Below, in pieces: positions 49,533 to 60,953 of a stretch of 64,000 nt of DNA. The stretch covers positions 62,001-126,000 of the forward strand of contig NZ_QZVQ01000001.1 in the NCBI RefSeq assembly GCF_003660445.1. The letters run 5' to 3'. Numbering within the stretch: position 1 is the stretch's first letter; each line of letters begins with the position of its first letter. Under the pieces are notes generated by a model. It searched no databases. It was not told the origin of the DNA and saw only the letters and a program-made list of their open reading frames with translations. The position numbers were made by a program, and so were the translations under genes. This DNA is from Croceibacterium ferulae. GTDB lineage: Bacteria; Pseudomonadota; Alphaproteobacteria; Sphingomonadales; Sphingomonadaceae.

Positions 49533-50231
49533 TCAGGCCGCGTCGACCAGCACGATCTCCGCATCCTCCAGCGCAGTGACGGTCAGCACCTCGACATCGC
49601 TGATGGCGGCACCATCACGGGCATTCACCCGCACCCCGTCGATCTCCACCGCCCCGGCGGCCGGCACCAGATAGGCCTTGCGGGTCCGGCCCAGCTGGTA
49701 CTGCGCCGTCTCGCCCGCCTTCAGCGTGGCGCCCAGCACGCGCGCTTCCGTGCGGATCGGCAGGGCATCGTCATCGCCTGCAAAACCGCTGGCCAGCGTC
49801 ACGAACTGGCCCGAACGCACGCCCTTGGGGAACGGCTTGGCACCCCACTGCGGGGCATCGCCAGTGCTGGTGGGTATGATCCAGATCTGGAAGATGCGGG
49901 TGGTCACATCCTCCATGTTGTATTCCGAATGGCGGACGCCGGTGCCCGCGCTCATTACCTGCACGTCCCCTGCCTCGGTGCGGCCCTTGTTGCCCAGGCT
50001 GTCCTCATGCGTGATCGCGCCTTCGCGGACATAGGTGATGATCTCCATGTCCCGGTGCGGATGCGGCGGGAAGCCGGTCTTCGGCGCGATCGTGTCGTCG
50101 TTCCAGACGCGCAGATTGCCCCAGTGGACGCGTGCAGGATCGTGGTAGTCGGCGAAGGAGAAGTGATGCTTGGCATCCAGCCAGCCATGGTTTGCGCCGC
50201 CGAGACTGTCGAAGGGACGAAGGTCGATCAT
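49533..50231 (-). CDS. Pirin family protein
   Basis: A 232-aa bicupin. The N-terminal cupin carries the metal ligands in FPPHPHRDMEIITYV and the GTGVRHSEYN region. Bacterial pirins are iron-binding proteins, some with quercetinase activity. It is divergent from a LysR regulator with about 113 bp between, so it is the probable target of that regulator. Confidence 0.93.
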   Translation of the reverse strand: MIDLRPFDSLGGANHGWLDAKHHFSFADYHDPARVHWGNLRVWNDDTIAPKTGFPPHPHRDMEIITYVREGAITHEDSLGNKGRTEAGDVQVMSAGTGVRHSEYNMEDVTTRIFQIWIIPTSTGDAPQWGAKPFPKGVRSGQFVTLASGFAGDDDALPIRTEARVLGATLKAGETAQYQLGRTRKAYLVPAAGAVEIDGVRVNARDGAAISDVEVLTVTALEDAEIVLVDAA

Positions 50232-50344
50232 TGTGCCATCTCCTGGTGGCCGGAGGGATCACCGGCGTTGCAGGTGATATGGACCTGACCGGCTGTTCAA
50301 GGCAGAGTGAAAAGTTCGGACCATCTGTTCGATGGAGTTGAAAA

Positions 50345-51274
50345 GTGGACGAACCCGGCACCCCCAGTCTCGACCAGTTGCGGATCTTCCTGGCCATCGT
50401 GGACGAGGGCAGTTTTGCAGGCGCCGCGCGCCGGCTGAACCGCGCCGTGTCCGTCATCAGCTATGGCATCGCCAATCTGGAGGCGCAGCTTGGCCTGACC
50501 CTGTTCGAGCGGCAGGGCACCCGCAAGCCCCGGCTGACCGATGCGGGACGGGCCGTGCTGACGGAGGCGCGATCGCTGGGCGAAGGAATGGATGCGCTGC
50601 GGGCCAAGGCGCGCGGCCTGCTGCAGGGGCTGGAGGCGGAGGTGTCCGCAGCGGTCGACGTGATGCTGTCGGCGGAACGGCTGGGCCGTGTGCTGCGGGG
50701 GTTTGCGCGGGAGTACCCCACGGTGTCGCTGCGGCTGCATGTCGAGGCGCTGGGTGCGGTGACCGCCATGGTGCTGGACCGCACGGCGGTGATCGGCCTG
50801 TCGGGTCCGCTGGCGGTCGGCGCGGCGGCGATCGACAGCTGCGCCGCCGGATCGGTGCCGATGGTGCCGGTCGCCGCGCCCGATCACCCGCTCGCCCGCA
50901 TGGGAACGATCCCGCCGGGCGCAGCGCGCGGTCATACGCAGCTGGTGCTGACCGACCGGTCGCGCTTCACCGAAGGGCGCAGCTTTTCCGTCACCAGCCA
51001 TCGGATCTGGCGACTGGCCGACCTGGGTTCCAAGCACGCCCTGCTTCGCGAAGGCATCGGCTGGGGGAATATGCCGCTGCCGATGGTCCAGCCGGATCTG
51101 GCCGCAGGCACGCTGATGCGGCTCGCGCTGCCGGACCATCAGGCCGGCATCTATCGCTTCTGCGGGATCTGGCGCCGCGACGCACCGCCCGGACCGGCGG
51201 CATCATGGCTGCTGGACCAGTTCGTCGCCGCCGGGCGCGCCGATGCGGTGGCGGACGGAATGGCCGATCTCTGA
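50345..51274 (+). CDS. LysR-family transcriptional regulator
   Basis: A 309-aa regulator with GTG start. The winged helix is seen as LDQLRIFLAIVDEGSFAGAARRL followed by SVISYGIANLEAQLGLTLFERQG; the effector-binding domain follows. It sits divergent from the pirin gene, the classical arrangement for direct control. The inducer is unknown. Confidence 0.93.
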   Translation: MDEPGTPSLDQLRIFLAIVDEGSFAGAARRLNRAVSVISYGIANLEAQLGLTLFERQGTRKPRLTDAGRAVLTEARSLGEGMDALRAKARGLLQGLEAEVSAAVDVMLSAERLGRVLRGFAREYPTVSLRLHVEALGAVTAMVLDRTAVIGLSGPLAVGAAAIDSCAAGSVPMVPVAAPDHPLARMGTIPPGAARGHTQLVLTDRSRFTEGRSFSVTSHRIWRLADLGSKHALLREGIGWGNMPLPMVQPDLAAGTLMRLALPDHQAGIYRFCGIWRRDAPPGPAASWLLDQFVAAGRADAVADGMADL

Positions 51275-51294
51275 CGGGGTGCCCGCAAAAGACA

Positions 51295-51327
51295 GGGCGC
51301 CGAGGTCCGTTCGGATCCTCGGCGCCC
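51295..51327 (+). terminator. Hairpin after the LysR gene
   Basis: Stem GGGCGCCGAGG / CCTCGGCGCCC (51295-51305 and 51317-51327) with an 11-base loop, between convergent genes. No clear T-run. Confidence 0.55.
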
Positions 51328-51396
51328 GAAGGTGCCGGCCGGCGGTGCGCGGGGGGGTCTGGGGGGTCGATGCGCTGTCCTGCCGGCCGGTAGGCG

Positions 51397-54300
51397 TCAG
51401 AACCCTACCTTGAGGGTTCCGCGCAGCGCCACGGCATTGGCATCGTGGCGATCTTCAAGGCGGAGTTCCCCCGCCAGTTCGAAGGTGGAGCCGCCCCCCA
51501 GGGCGCGCAGGCCGGCATACCAGCCGCTCTCCATCTGCTCGGGGGTCAGGGTGAAACGCTCCCCATCATCGCCGAAGCGCGCCGTGGTCGAGCCGAGCGT
51601 CCCGCCGGCGATCTCGCGCCAGCCGCCTTCGCCTTCGACCCGGAACCAGGTCTCGTCGCCTCGGCCCTTGCCCATGAAGTCGATCCCGGCGGCGACGCCG
51701 CCATTGACGCCCAACTCGTCGCTGGTGCGGTCGTCCACGATCAGGTTCAGGCTGCCGCCGCCTGTCTCGGTATAGCCGTCCTCCTTCAGGCGGGTGTAAT
51801 CGACAGTGACCTGTGGCCGCACGAAGAAGGCGCCGCCGCCAAGCTCGTAGGACAGGCCGCCGCTCGCGGCGACCACGGTACCGTTCCATTCGCCGGTGAT
51901 CTCCCGGTCGATCTGCTCCTCGCCGATCTGGCCGGCGAAGGCCCGCTCGGATTCGAAGTTCGACCGGCCGATGGAGCCGCGCAGATGCGCCTGGAACCCG
52001 CCCCAGGCACCGCGCCACCAGGCCGCCGCGCCATAGGTGTTGCCGGTGGTCTGGCTGCCGGCATCATTGTCGTAATCGCTCCAGATCCAGTTCACGCCCA
52101 GGCCGAAGGCGCCGAAGCCGGTGTCGACCTCCGCCCCCGCGCCATAGCCGAGGCCGTCCTGGGTGTAGCCGTCGGTGACGCCCTCGCTCTTCTCCGTGCT
52201 CCAGCCGGACATGTTCAGGATCACGTCGACCCCGCCGACGGACCAGGTCGGGTTCTGCGGATCGGCGATCTGGCGGGCCAGCGCGCGGGTGCCCTGGCTG
52301 ATGCTTTCGAACGTGCCGCCCGCATGGTCCGGCAGCATCTGCCGCACGGTCGAGCGGAACTGCGCGCCATCGGTGATGCCGAGGAACACATCCTCCAGCT
52401 CGTCATCGCCGGCGATGGCGGTGAACACCGCCGGGTAGGCGCTGGTCTGCGACCGGTTCAGGCCCAGTTCGATGGCGGAGCGCCGGGTGATGTCCACCGC
52501 CAGCTGGCTGGCGGCTGTATCGTTGGCGATGCTGGCCTTGAACAGGAACGGGATCAGGCTGGTGTCGGTGACCAGCCCGCCCGCACCGCTGAGGCTGCCC
52601 CCCTGCAGGACGGTGTAGCGCCCCTCCGCATTGCCGACATCGGCCAGTCGCAGCTGCAGCCTGGCATCCTTGGCGAAGTTCGCCGCGCCGGTGACAGTCA
52701 GGCCCGTGCCCTCGCCCGCCACCTTGCTGAGCGTGACGCCCAGCGTACTGCCCGCTGCCATGTCGAGCGAGGCGATGGTCGCCGGCCGGGTGACGTCGAG
52801 CATGCCGCCGGTGACGCGGACCGAGAGATTGGCCGCATTGGCCAGCGAACCGGAGAAGCGCGCCGTGTCCGCGATCGTCAGTGCGTCCGTGCCCCCACCG
52901 AAATCGGCGGATCCGGCGAAGATCGCACTGCCCGCCAGGCTGAGCGTGTCGTTCCCGCTACCAAAATTGGCGGCACCGGCGTGGATGGCGTCACCGGACA
53001 GGGCCAGGGCATTGTTGCCCCCACCGAACTGCACGGTGCCCGCCAGCGACCCGTCGGCCAGCTCCACCCGGTCGTTGCCGGCGCCCAGGCGCACATCGCC
53101 GGCGATCACCGGGGCGTTGAAGCCGGCACCGACCTGCGTCTGGCGGATGGTCACGCCGCCATTGTTGGCCGACAGGTCGATGGCGATGTTGCGGCCCGAA
53201 TTGACCGCCGCGCCGCTCGCCGCGATGCCGCCGCTGTTTTCCAGCAGCGTCACCGTGCCGCTGCGATCGATGATCGCGGTGGCGTTACCGTTTGCGCCAG
53301 CGGCGGTCGCGCGGATGACGCCGCTGTTGCGGATCGTGGGCAGGCTGGCGCCGGCATCGATGGCGACGGCGGTGGTCTGCGCCGCCGAGCCATTGCCGCC
53401 CCGCGCCTCCACCGTGCCCGACACCTGCAGCACCGCGGTGCTGGCCCCGGCACCCAGGCGCAGCGCCGTGGCGCTGGCGTCATTGGCGTTGGCCGTGATC
53501 GAGCCCGCGATGCCGATGCCGTTGGCGATGGAGACATCGCCGCCCCGCCCGCCGATGACCAGCCCGTTGCCGTTCACCCCGGAATGGATGCCGTCAGCGC
53601 CGATCCGCCCGTCGATCTGCAGGCCATACCCGCTGGACGTGCCGGCAACCGGCCCGATGGCGATCGCGCGATTGGTGGCACCGATCAGCATGGCGGGGGC
53701 GGCGCCCAGCGACACGACCTGCGCACTGCCCTCGCGCGAATCCGGGATACCGTCGCTGTCCTCGTCATCGTTGGTGGGGGAGGCGTCACGCGGCGGCACC
53801 GCCAGCACGATGCCGCCCGAAACATTGCCCTCCACCAGCAGCGCGGAGCCGCCTTGCAGCAGATCGTCCGCATCCAGCTTCGTCGCGCCTGCGGGCGTGG
53901 TGTTGTAGCGATAGCCGGTGGCGGTGATCGCGCCCTGCACCACCATCGCGCCGGTCACATCTCCCGCAAAATGCGCGCCCACCGCGCCCGCCCCGCGCGC
54001 CGTCAGCGTGCCGGCCAGCCGGACATTGCCGGTGACCGCCTGTGCGGCGAGGCCAACCACCCGGTCGCCGGTGACCGTGGTCGACCCGTCATGCACCAGC
54101 GCGCCGGTCAGCGGCCCTTCCAGCCGGATACCGGCGGAATCGTTGCCTTCCACCACGATGGTGCCCGTATGGCTGATCCGTCCGGCATGTGCGCCCGCCG
54201 TGCGGATGGCGATCCGGTTGCTGCCCAGCGCCAGCGGCCCGTCCAGATCACCGTCATTGTCGGTGTCGGTGGGGGTGTAGGGCTCGTCCAGCGTGATGGT

Positions 54301-54597
54301 GCCGGTGTTGGTGATGTCGCCGCTGGTGCCGGCCTGCGCCAGGATGCCGACCGCATTGTTGCTGTTGGCGATCGTGATCGCCCCGGCATTGCTGACCGCA
54401 TGGTTGCTGTCCATCGTCACCGCCGTGCCGCCGCCCGGCACGACCGAACCGGCGGCGGTGATGGTGATGTTGCCGGCCGCGCCATTGGCGATGGTGGCGG
54501 TGCGCACCGGATTGGTCACGCGGGTGGTGATGTCTTGCGCCGCGGCCGGCGCGGCAATGGCCAGCGCCGCCGTGGAGGCAAGCAGGTAACGATGCAT
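51397..54597 (-). CDS. Autotransporter (type Va) with large repeat-rich passenger
   Basis: A 1066-aa secreted protein: signal peptide (MHRYLLASTAALAIAAPAAAQ), a long passenger of beta-helix-type repeats (many VRVTG, NAGAITI, GSGNDTLSLAG-like units), and a C-terminal beta-barrel domain of about 280 residues (SWSVGGVDVIL, then alternating strands to the terminal GTLKVGF). Short Asp-rich inserts such as TDTDNDGDLDG and DDEDSDGIPDS resemble calcium-binding thrombospondin-3-type loops. No catalytic motif was seen, so the passenger may serve adhesion. Start at 54597 gives the best signal peptide. Confidence 0.87.
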   Translation of the reverse strand: MHRYLLASTAALAIAAPAAAQDITTRVTNPVRTATIANGAAGNITITAAGSVVPGGGTAVTMDSNHAVSNAGAITIANSNNAVGILAQAGTSGDITNTGTITLDEPYTPTDTDNDGDLDGPLALGSNRIAIRTAGAHAGRISHTGTIVVEGNDSAGIRLEGPLTGALVHDGSTTVTGDRVVGLAAQAVTGNVRLAGTLTARGAGAVGAHFAGDVTGAMVVQGAITATGYRYNTTPAGATKLDADDLLQGGSALLVEGNVSGGIVLAVPPRDASPTNDDEDSDGIPDSREGSAQVVSLGAAPAMLIGATNRAIAIGPVAGTSSGYGLQIDGRIGADGIHSGVNGNGLVIGGRGGDVSIANGIGIAGSITANANDASATALRLGAGASTAVLQVSGTVEARGGNGSAAQTTAVAIDAGASLPTIRNSGVIRATAAGANGNATAIIDRSGTVTLLENSGGIAASGAAVNSGRNIAIDLSANNGGVTIRQTQVGAGFNAPVIAGDVRLGAGNDRVELADGSLAGTVQFGGGNNALALSGDAIHAGAANFGSGNDTLSLAGSAIFAGSADFGGGTDALTIADTARFSGSLANAANLSVRVTGGMLDVTRPATIASLDMAAGSTLGVTLSKVAGEGTGLTVTGAANFAKDARLQLRLADVGNAEGRYTVLQGGSLSGAGGLVTDTSLIPFLFKASIANDTAASQLAVDITRRSAIELGLNRSQTSAYPAVFTAIAGDDELEDVFLGITDGAQFRSTVRQMLPDHAGGTFESISQGTRALARQIADPQNPTWSVGGVDVILNMSGWSTEKSEGVTDGYTQDGLGYGAGAEVDTGFGAFGLGVNWIWSDYDNDAGSQTTGNTYGAAAWWRGAWGGFQAHLRGSIGRSNFESERAFAGQIGEEQIDREITGEWNGTVVAASGGLSYELGGGAFFVRPQVTVDYTRLKEDGYTETGGGSLNLIVDDRTSDELGVNGGVAAGIDFMGKGRGDETWFRVEGEGGWREIAGGTLGSTTARFGDDGERFTLTPEQMESGWYAGLRALGGGSTFELAGELRLEDRHDANAVALRGTLKVGF

Positions 54598-54677
54598 TGG
54601 AGATCCCTTCCCATCCAACTCTGTGGATCAGGACGGAGTAGCGCGGCGGCAGCCTTGGCCACCATCAGCAGCTTTCT

Positions 54678-57086
54678 TCAGAATGCGGCGTCGAAGCCCA
54701 GCCGCACGGTGCGCGGGCGCAGCGGCGTCACCTGCAGGCGATCGTCCACGAACGGTGTGCCCAGCGCGAAGCGGTTGCCGCGCGTATCGGGGATGTTGGT
54801 GATCCCCAGCGTCAGGCCCATTCCGTCGCGACCCAGCCGAATGGCCAGCCCGCTGTCGAGATAGTCGCCCTGCCGCTCGCCCAGTTCGGGGCCGATCCCC
54901 AGGCGTGACCGGCCGACATAGCTGGCCCAGCCACGCGCGGTCAGTTCCAGCCCGTCGCCCAGTTGCCGGCGCCAGTCGAACCCCGCGCGGGCCGAGATGT
55001 CGGCAATGTTGGGCACCTGCCGCGCGCGCTCGGCCAGTTCGGCCCGGCTGAGATTGCTGGCCGCGCCGCCAAGATCAGACAGGATGAACAGGCTGCCCGT
55101 GCGCACCCGGCTGTCATTCACCGACAGGCCACCCTCCAGCCGCAGTTCCGGCCCGACGGCGACGCTGCCGGACAGGGTGGCCGTCCAGATCCGGCCATCG
55201 CCGATATTGGCGGTGCTGGGAAAGCCGCTGGCATCGATGAAGTCGGCCTGGATGTCGTGCCAGTCGGTAAAGGACAGGCTGGCCGCCAGATCGAACGGAC
55301 CCACTTGCGGCGTGCCATGGCGGGCGCCCACCTCGAACGTCGCGGTTGAATCGCTTTCGAACCGGCGGACGATGTCGCCCTCGATCGCCAGCCCGCCGGG
55401 ACGGAATCCCTGCTGGTAGCGGAGATACAGGGTCGTATCCTCCTGCAAATTGGCCAGCAGCGCGGCGGAGGGCAGCACCACGGTTTCCGTGCGCTCGCCC
55501 GTGACGGCACGCAGGGCGGCGACCAGCGGCAGCGGCAGGTTCTCCCCCTCCCCGCCCAGTTCCGAATGCGTGACGCGCGCACCGGCGGTGGCGGTCAGGC
55601 CCGGCATCAGGCGCAGGCTGCCTTCGCCATAGATCGTGCCTTCGCGGATGCGGTTGGTGACGCCGGTCGTCGCCACACGCTGGCCATCGGGCAGGTCCAG
55701 CGCGCGGGTCAGGCGCACACGATTGCTGGTGTAGCTTATCCCCGCCAGCCAGCCGAAACCGTCATCCACCGGCTGCCACACCCGCGTCTCGTGCGCGAAC
55801 ATCTGCGTGTCATTGTGCTGCACGAACAGGCGCGGAACGGCAGGATCGCGGGTGGCGTCGTACCGTTCGGTCAGGTCCTGCCCGGTCAGCCCGGTGGTGG
55901 AGCGCAGCCGGACGGTGCCGATCCACCCGGACACGATCAGCTGCCCCTGCGCGAAGCTCGCGTCGGAGCCTTCCGTCACCAGCGCGTCCCGGTCCAGCCC
56001 GTCGCTGCGGGCAGCGGCGATGCGATCGGCATACTGGCTGTCGGCCGCGTCGATCCGCTGGCCGATCCCCATTACGTCCACCGTCCAGCCCGGCCCGGGC
56101 TCCACCCGGAGCGTCGCCCGCCCGCCCAGCACGTCCGACCGGTTGACGTCGTCCTGCCCGATCAGCGGCTTGTCGATATAGCCACCGCTGCGCGATCCAT
56201 CGACCACCAGCCGCAGGGCCGCGACATCCGACGCCAGCGGCAGGTTCACGGTGGCGCCGATATCCGCGCCGGGGTTCCCATGCATGGTCAGCGATCCGCC
56301 GGCCCGCACCTCCGTCACGGTGACGCCCAGCTGCGGCACGTTCGGCACCAGCCGGATGATCCCGCCCAGCGACCCGGCCCCGTACAGCGTACCCTGCGGC
56401 CCTTCCAGCACCTCCACCCGGGCGAGGTCGGACAGCCGCAGATCCGGGTCTGGCGCATTGTAGCCCAGGCGCAGATCGCCCAGATACTGCCCCACCGTCG
56501 CCTGTGTCGGGCCGGTGAAGCTGGAATCGGCGATGCCGCGGATGAACAGCTTGTTGCGGCCGCTACCCAGATGGGTGGAGGAAACGCTGGCCAGCGCCTG
56601 CGTGATCCGCTCCGTCCCCCCGACCCCGCCGAAGGTCAGTTGCCGCCCGTCGAGCACGGACACCTGGCCCGCAAAATCGGCGAGGCTCAGCTCCCTCTTG
56701 CTGGCGACCACGACAATGGGTTGCGACGGTTCGACCGGTGGCGGAGCGGCCGGCGGATCACGGAGGACGGGCGCCGGCCGGCTCGCGGCATGCTGCGGGA
56801 CGATGCGCCATGCGCCGGCACCCACAGCGATGGCCCGACCACCGATGGCATCCGCCAGACGCCGCACCGCATCGCCGGCACTGTGCCGGCCACGAACGGC
56901 GCGCACCCGCCGGCCGGCCAACGCCGGGTCGATGACCACGCTGGTGCCGCTCTGCCGGGCGATCGCGATCGCCGCCTGCCCGGCGGTGCCGGCGGGCACA
57001 TCCACCGCCGCGCGCGCGCCCTGCGCCGCCGCGGGCAGCGGTGCGGCCATGGCCAGCACGAGCAGCGCGGGCGCCGCACGGCGCAT
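54678..57086 (-). CDS. TonB-dependent receptor with N-terminal STN signalling domain
   Basis: An 802-aa receptor. After the signal peptide comes a secretin/TonB short N-terminal domain (GQAAIAIARQSGTSVVIDPALAGRRVRAVRG), which contacts FecR, then the plug (IVVVASKRELSLADFAGQVSVL, RVEVLEGPQGTLYGAGSLGG) and a barrel ending VRLGFDAAF. The ATG at 57086 overlaps the FecR stop by one base (TGATG); a GTG at 57089 is also possible. Together with FecI and FecR it forms a cell-surface signalling receptor; its substrate is not evident. Confidence 0.92.
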   Translation of the reverse strand: MRRAAPALLVLAMAAPLPAAAQGARAAVDVPAGTAGQAAIAIARQSGTSVVIDPALAGRRVRAVRGRHSAGDAVRRLADAIGGRAIAVGAGAWRIVPQHAASRPAPVLRDPPAAPPPVEPSQPIVVVASKRELSLADFAGQVSVLDGRQLTFGGVGGTERITQALASVSSTHLGSGRNKLFIRGIADSSFTGPTQATVGQYLGDLRLGYNAPDPDLRLSDLARVEVLEGPQGTLYGAGSLGGIIRLVPNVPQLGVTVTEVRAGGSLTMHGNPGADIGATVNLPLASDVAALRLVVDGSRSGGYIDKPLIGQDDVNRSDVLGGRATLRVEPGPGWTVDVMGIGQRIDAADSQYADRIAAARSDGLDRDALVTEGSDASFAQGQLIVSGWIGTVRLRSTTGLTGQDLTERYDATRDPAVPRLFVQHNDTQMFAHETRVWQPVDDGFGWLAGISYTSNRVRLTRALDLPDGQRVATTGVTNRIREGTIYGEGSLRLMPGLTATAGARVTHSELGGEGENLPLPLVAALRAVTGERTETVVLPSAALLANLQEDTTLYLRYQQGFRPGGLAIEGDIVRRFESDSTATFEVGARHGTPQVGPFDLAASLSFTDWHDIQADFIDASGFPSTANIGDGRIWTATLSGSVAVGPELRLEGGLSVNDSRVRTGSLFILSDLGGAASNLSRAELAERARQVPNIADISARAGFDWRRQLGDGLELTARGWASYVGRSRLGIGPELGERQGDYLDSGLAIRLGRDGMGLTLGITNIPDTRGNRFALGTPFVDDRLQVTPLRPRTVRLGFDAAF

Positions 57087-58018
57087 CACGGCCCCTCGAT
57101 CATCCAGGCATCGCCCTGCCGCCAGACCGCGACACCCAGCAGCGCGCCGGCGCTGGCCGGATCCCGGCGCACGGCGTCGACCAGGATGGAGCCCGTCAGG
57201 CTGCCGCGTGGCGCGCCGGGCGCGGTGATGAACCGGTGGCCGCTGGCGCGCGCGAGTTCGGCGGCAACCTCCGCCAGACTGGCACTGGCAAAGGTCAGCC
57301 GGCCGTCACGCCAGGTGCCGATATCGGCGGCAGCGATCTCGCTCACCACCATGCGATCGCTGCCCGGCGCGATGGCCAGCTGATCCCCTGCATCCAGCCT
57401 GACCTTCACGTCGTGGGGATCGACCATGACGGCACCTTCCTGCACCGCGACGGAGAAGCCGGCCGCATCGTCGCGCACGTCGAACACGGTGCCGACGTCC
57501 AGCAGTTCATGACCGCCCGCCTCCACCCGGAACGGGTTCGCCTCATCGTGGTGGATGGTGAACAGGGCGCGGCCGCGTTCCAGCCGGGCAAAACGCAGGT
57601 TGTCGCGATCCAGTTCGATCCGGCTGTCACCCGCGAGATGGATGCGGCTGCCATCGCCCAGATCGATGGCCAGCACCTGCCCCGGCGCGGTCTGGCGGCT
57701 GTACAGGTCGGGCGTCGCCTGCTGCCACAATCCCACCGCCAGCAACCCGGCGGCGCAGGCGGCCAGACCACCGGCGAACCAGCGCCGACCGACCTGCCGC
57801 CGGATCGTCGACGCCTCCTGCACATCGTTGGCCGCTGCCGGCGCCGGCGACAGCTCGCCGGCCTCCATCGCGGCGGCAGCAATCCGGTCGTAGGCGGCGG
57901 CATGGGCGGGGTTCGCCTCCAGCCAGTGCGTGAAGGCGTCCCAGTCCGCAAAGGCCGGGTCCAGGGTGCGGACCGCCCAGGCCAGCGCCTCTTCCCTCAA
58001 CTGTTCATCCGGCTGCAT
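57086..58018 (-). CDS. FecR-type anti-sigma/sigma-regulator
   Basis: A 310-aa inner-membrane protein. The cytoplasmic N-terminus has the family DUF4880-like helix (REEALAWAVRTLDPAFADWDAFTHWLEANPAHAAAYD); one membrane span follows (WFAGGLAACAAGLLAVGLW); then the periplasmic FecR domain (GQVLAIDLGDGSRIHLAGDSRIEL). It carries the signal from receptor to sigma factor. The start at 58018 has AGGAGG 8 bp upstream. Middle gene of the fecI-fecR-receptor operon. Confidence 0.92.
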   Translation of the reverse strand: MQPDEQLREEALAWAVRTLDPAFADWDAFTHWLEANPAHAAAYDRIAAAAMEAGELSPAPAAANDVQEASTIRRQVGRRWFAGGLAACAAGLLAVGLWQQATPDLYSRQTAPGQVLAIDLGDGSRIHLAGDSRIELDRDNLRFARLERGRALFTIHHDEANPFRVEAGGHELLDVGTVFDVRDDAAGFSVAVQEGAVMVDPHDVKVRLDAGDQLAIAPGSDRMVVSEIAAADIGTWRDGRLTFASASLAEVAAELARASGHRFITAPGAPRGSLTGSILVDAVRRDPASAGALLGVAVWRQGDAWMIEGP

Positions 58019-58086
58019 GACGCGGTCCTCCTGCGCCCAAGACGGAGACAGCCGGCCGCAACCTCGACCGAATGAAGTCAATTGCT

Positions 58087-58617
58087 TCAGCCCGCATCGA
58101 ACTGCTCCCGCAACTCGGCCAGCGCGCGATAGGCGATGCGCAGGTCGGCCTCCACCGTGCTCAGGCTGATGCCGAACTCGGCCGCGATCTGCCGCTGGCC
58201 CATGCCGTCGATGCGGTGGCGGCGGAAGATCGCGGCCACGCGCGGCGGATGCAGCCGGGCCAGCAGTGCCTCCACCGCGCGGGCCAGGTCGCGGGCCAGC
58301 ACGATCCGCTCCGCCGATGGCGCATCGGACACGGCGATGTCGCTGCCGCCCTGGGTCTCGCTCCATGCCCGGTCACGCAGGACTGCCTGGCGCCGGGCGC
58401 GATAGCGGTCGATCAGCACCGTATTCGCCACGCGGTAGAGGTAGGACAGCGGATTGGCGACCGGGCCGCTCTGCGCGGTGGAGATCCGCAGCCACACCTC
58501 CTGCAGCACGTCTTCCGCATCCGCGCCGCCCCCGCGTGCGGCAATGAAGCGCAGCAGCTGCGCCCGATGATGCAGGAAGGCAGCGTGCACGCCGGATTCG
58601 GGCAAACTGTCCGCCAT
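58087..58617 (-). CDS. FecI-type ECF sigma factor
   Basis: A 176-aa sigma factor with region 2 (DAEDVLQEVWLRI, YLYRVANTVLIDRYRARR) and region 4 (HRIDGMGQRQIAAEFGISLSTVEADLRIAYRAL). The start at 58617 (MADSLPESG) has AGGGAACA directly upstream. It lies 68 bp before fecR and should direct transcription of the receptor in response to ligand. Confidence 0.92.
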   Translation of the reverse strand: MADSLPESGVHAAFLHHRAQLLRFIAARGGGADAEDVLQEVWLRISTAQSGPVANPLSYLYRVANTVLIDRYRARRQAVLRDRAWSETQGGSDIAVSDAPSAERIVLARDLARAVEALLARLHPPRVAAIFRRHRIDGMGQRQIAAEFGISLSTVEADLRIAYRALAELREQFDAG

Positions 58618-58781
58618 TGTTCCCTTGCCAGCGATGATCCCGCCCGCGCTTTCGTCGCGGACCGATTGCCCGTCAAGCAATTCGCTTGGCATGCGATGCT
58701 GTGGCGTGTCGATCAACAAGTCCGGAACGGAGGGTCGGCCCGCGCGTCAGGGATGAAAGCAAATCATTCAGGAGATGAACC

Positions 58782-59324
58782 ATGTCCATTCTCGACAAAG
58801 TCGTCGCTGCCGTCACCCCGATGGAATCGGACGAGGACCGGGCCAAGGCGCATCGCGATGCGCAGGATCTGGCCGCGTCCAACCCGTGGCTGGATCGTGC
58901 CCTGCGCCATCACGAGCAGATCGGCACTGCCTTCGAACGCGCCCGTCACGCCACCACGGAAGGTGACGCGACCACCGCGGTGAAGCAGCTCGCCGACGTG
59001 CTGATCGCGCATTCCGTGGCGGAGGAGGTGGTGCTGTACCCCGCGCTGGTGATGGAAGGCCACAAGGGTCACGCCACCATCGCCTACGAAGAACAGACGC
59101 TGGCCAAGGTGCAGATGGCCGAACTGGAACGGCTGACTCCGCTGAGCCAGGAATGGCGCGACAAGCTGGAGCATATCCGCGGCGCCGTGCTGCACCACAT
59201 CTATGAAGAGGAAAGCACCTGGTTTCCGGAACTGGCGCGCGAGGTCAGCGAGATAGACCGCCCCATGCTGGATCAGCGGTTCGAGGAAGAGTACAACCGC
59301 TGCCTTCGCAGCACCGCGGTCTGA
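58782..59324 (+). CDS. Hemerythrin domain protein
   Basis: A 180-aa four-helix protein with His residues at hemerythrin-like positions: ALRHHEQIG, LIAHSVAEEVVLYPAL, and IRGAVLHHIYEEESTWFPEL. Such proteins bind a di-iron centre for oxygen or NO sensing, or protect iron-sulfur centres. Ribosome site CAGGAGATGAACC just upstream. It lies near the iron-uptake operon but is divergent from it. Confidence 0.88.
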   Translation: MSILDKVVAAVTPMESDEDRAKAHRDAQDLAASNPWLDRALRHHEQIGTAFERARHATTEGDATTAVKQLADVLIAHSVAEEVVLYPALVMEGHKGHATIAYEEQTLAKVQMAELERLTPLSQEWRDKLEHIRGAVLHHIYEEESTWFPELAREVSEIDRPMLDQRFEEEYNRCLRSTAV

Positions 59325-59349
59325 CCCGCATCTTCCTGTCGATGGTGGA

Positions 59350-59372
59350 AGGGCGGGACACGATCCCGCCCT
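59350..59372. terminator. Hairpin between hemerythrin gene and guaB
   Basis: Stem AGGGCGGGA / TCCCGCCCT with a 5-base loop in the gap between two convergent genes; no strong T-run. Confidence 0.55.
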
Positions 59373-59387
59373 CCTGTATTTCCACGA

Positions 59388-60917
<1,530 letters not shown>

Positions 60918-60953
60918 CTAGGGGGCGGCGCGGATTGCCGCGCGGGATCGGTC

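Noticed and set aside
51445-54864. 1139-codon plus-strand frame opposite the autotransporter
   Set aside because: Antisense to a gene with signal peptide and autotransporter barrel; composition is artefactual (Gly, Arg, Ala, Asp repeats).
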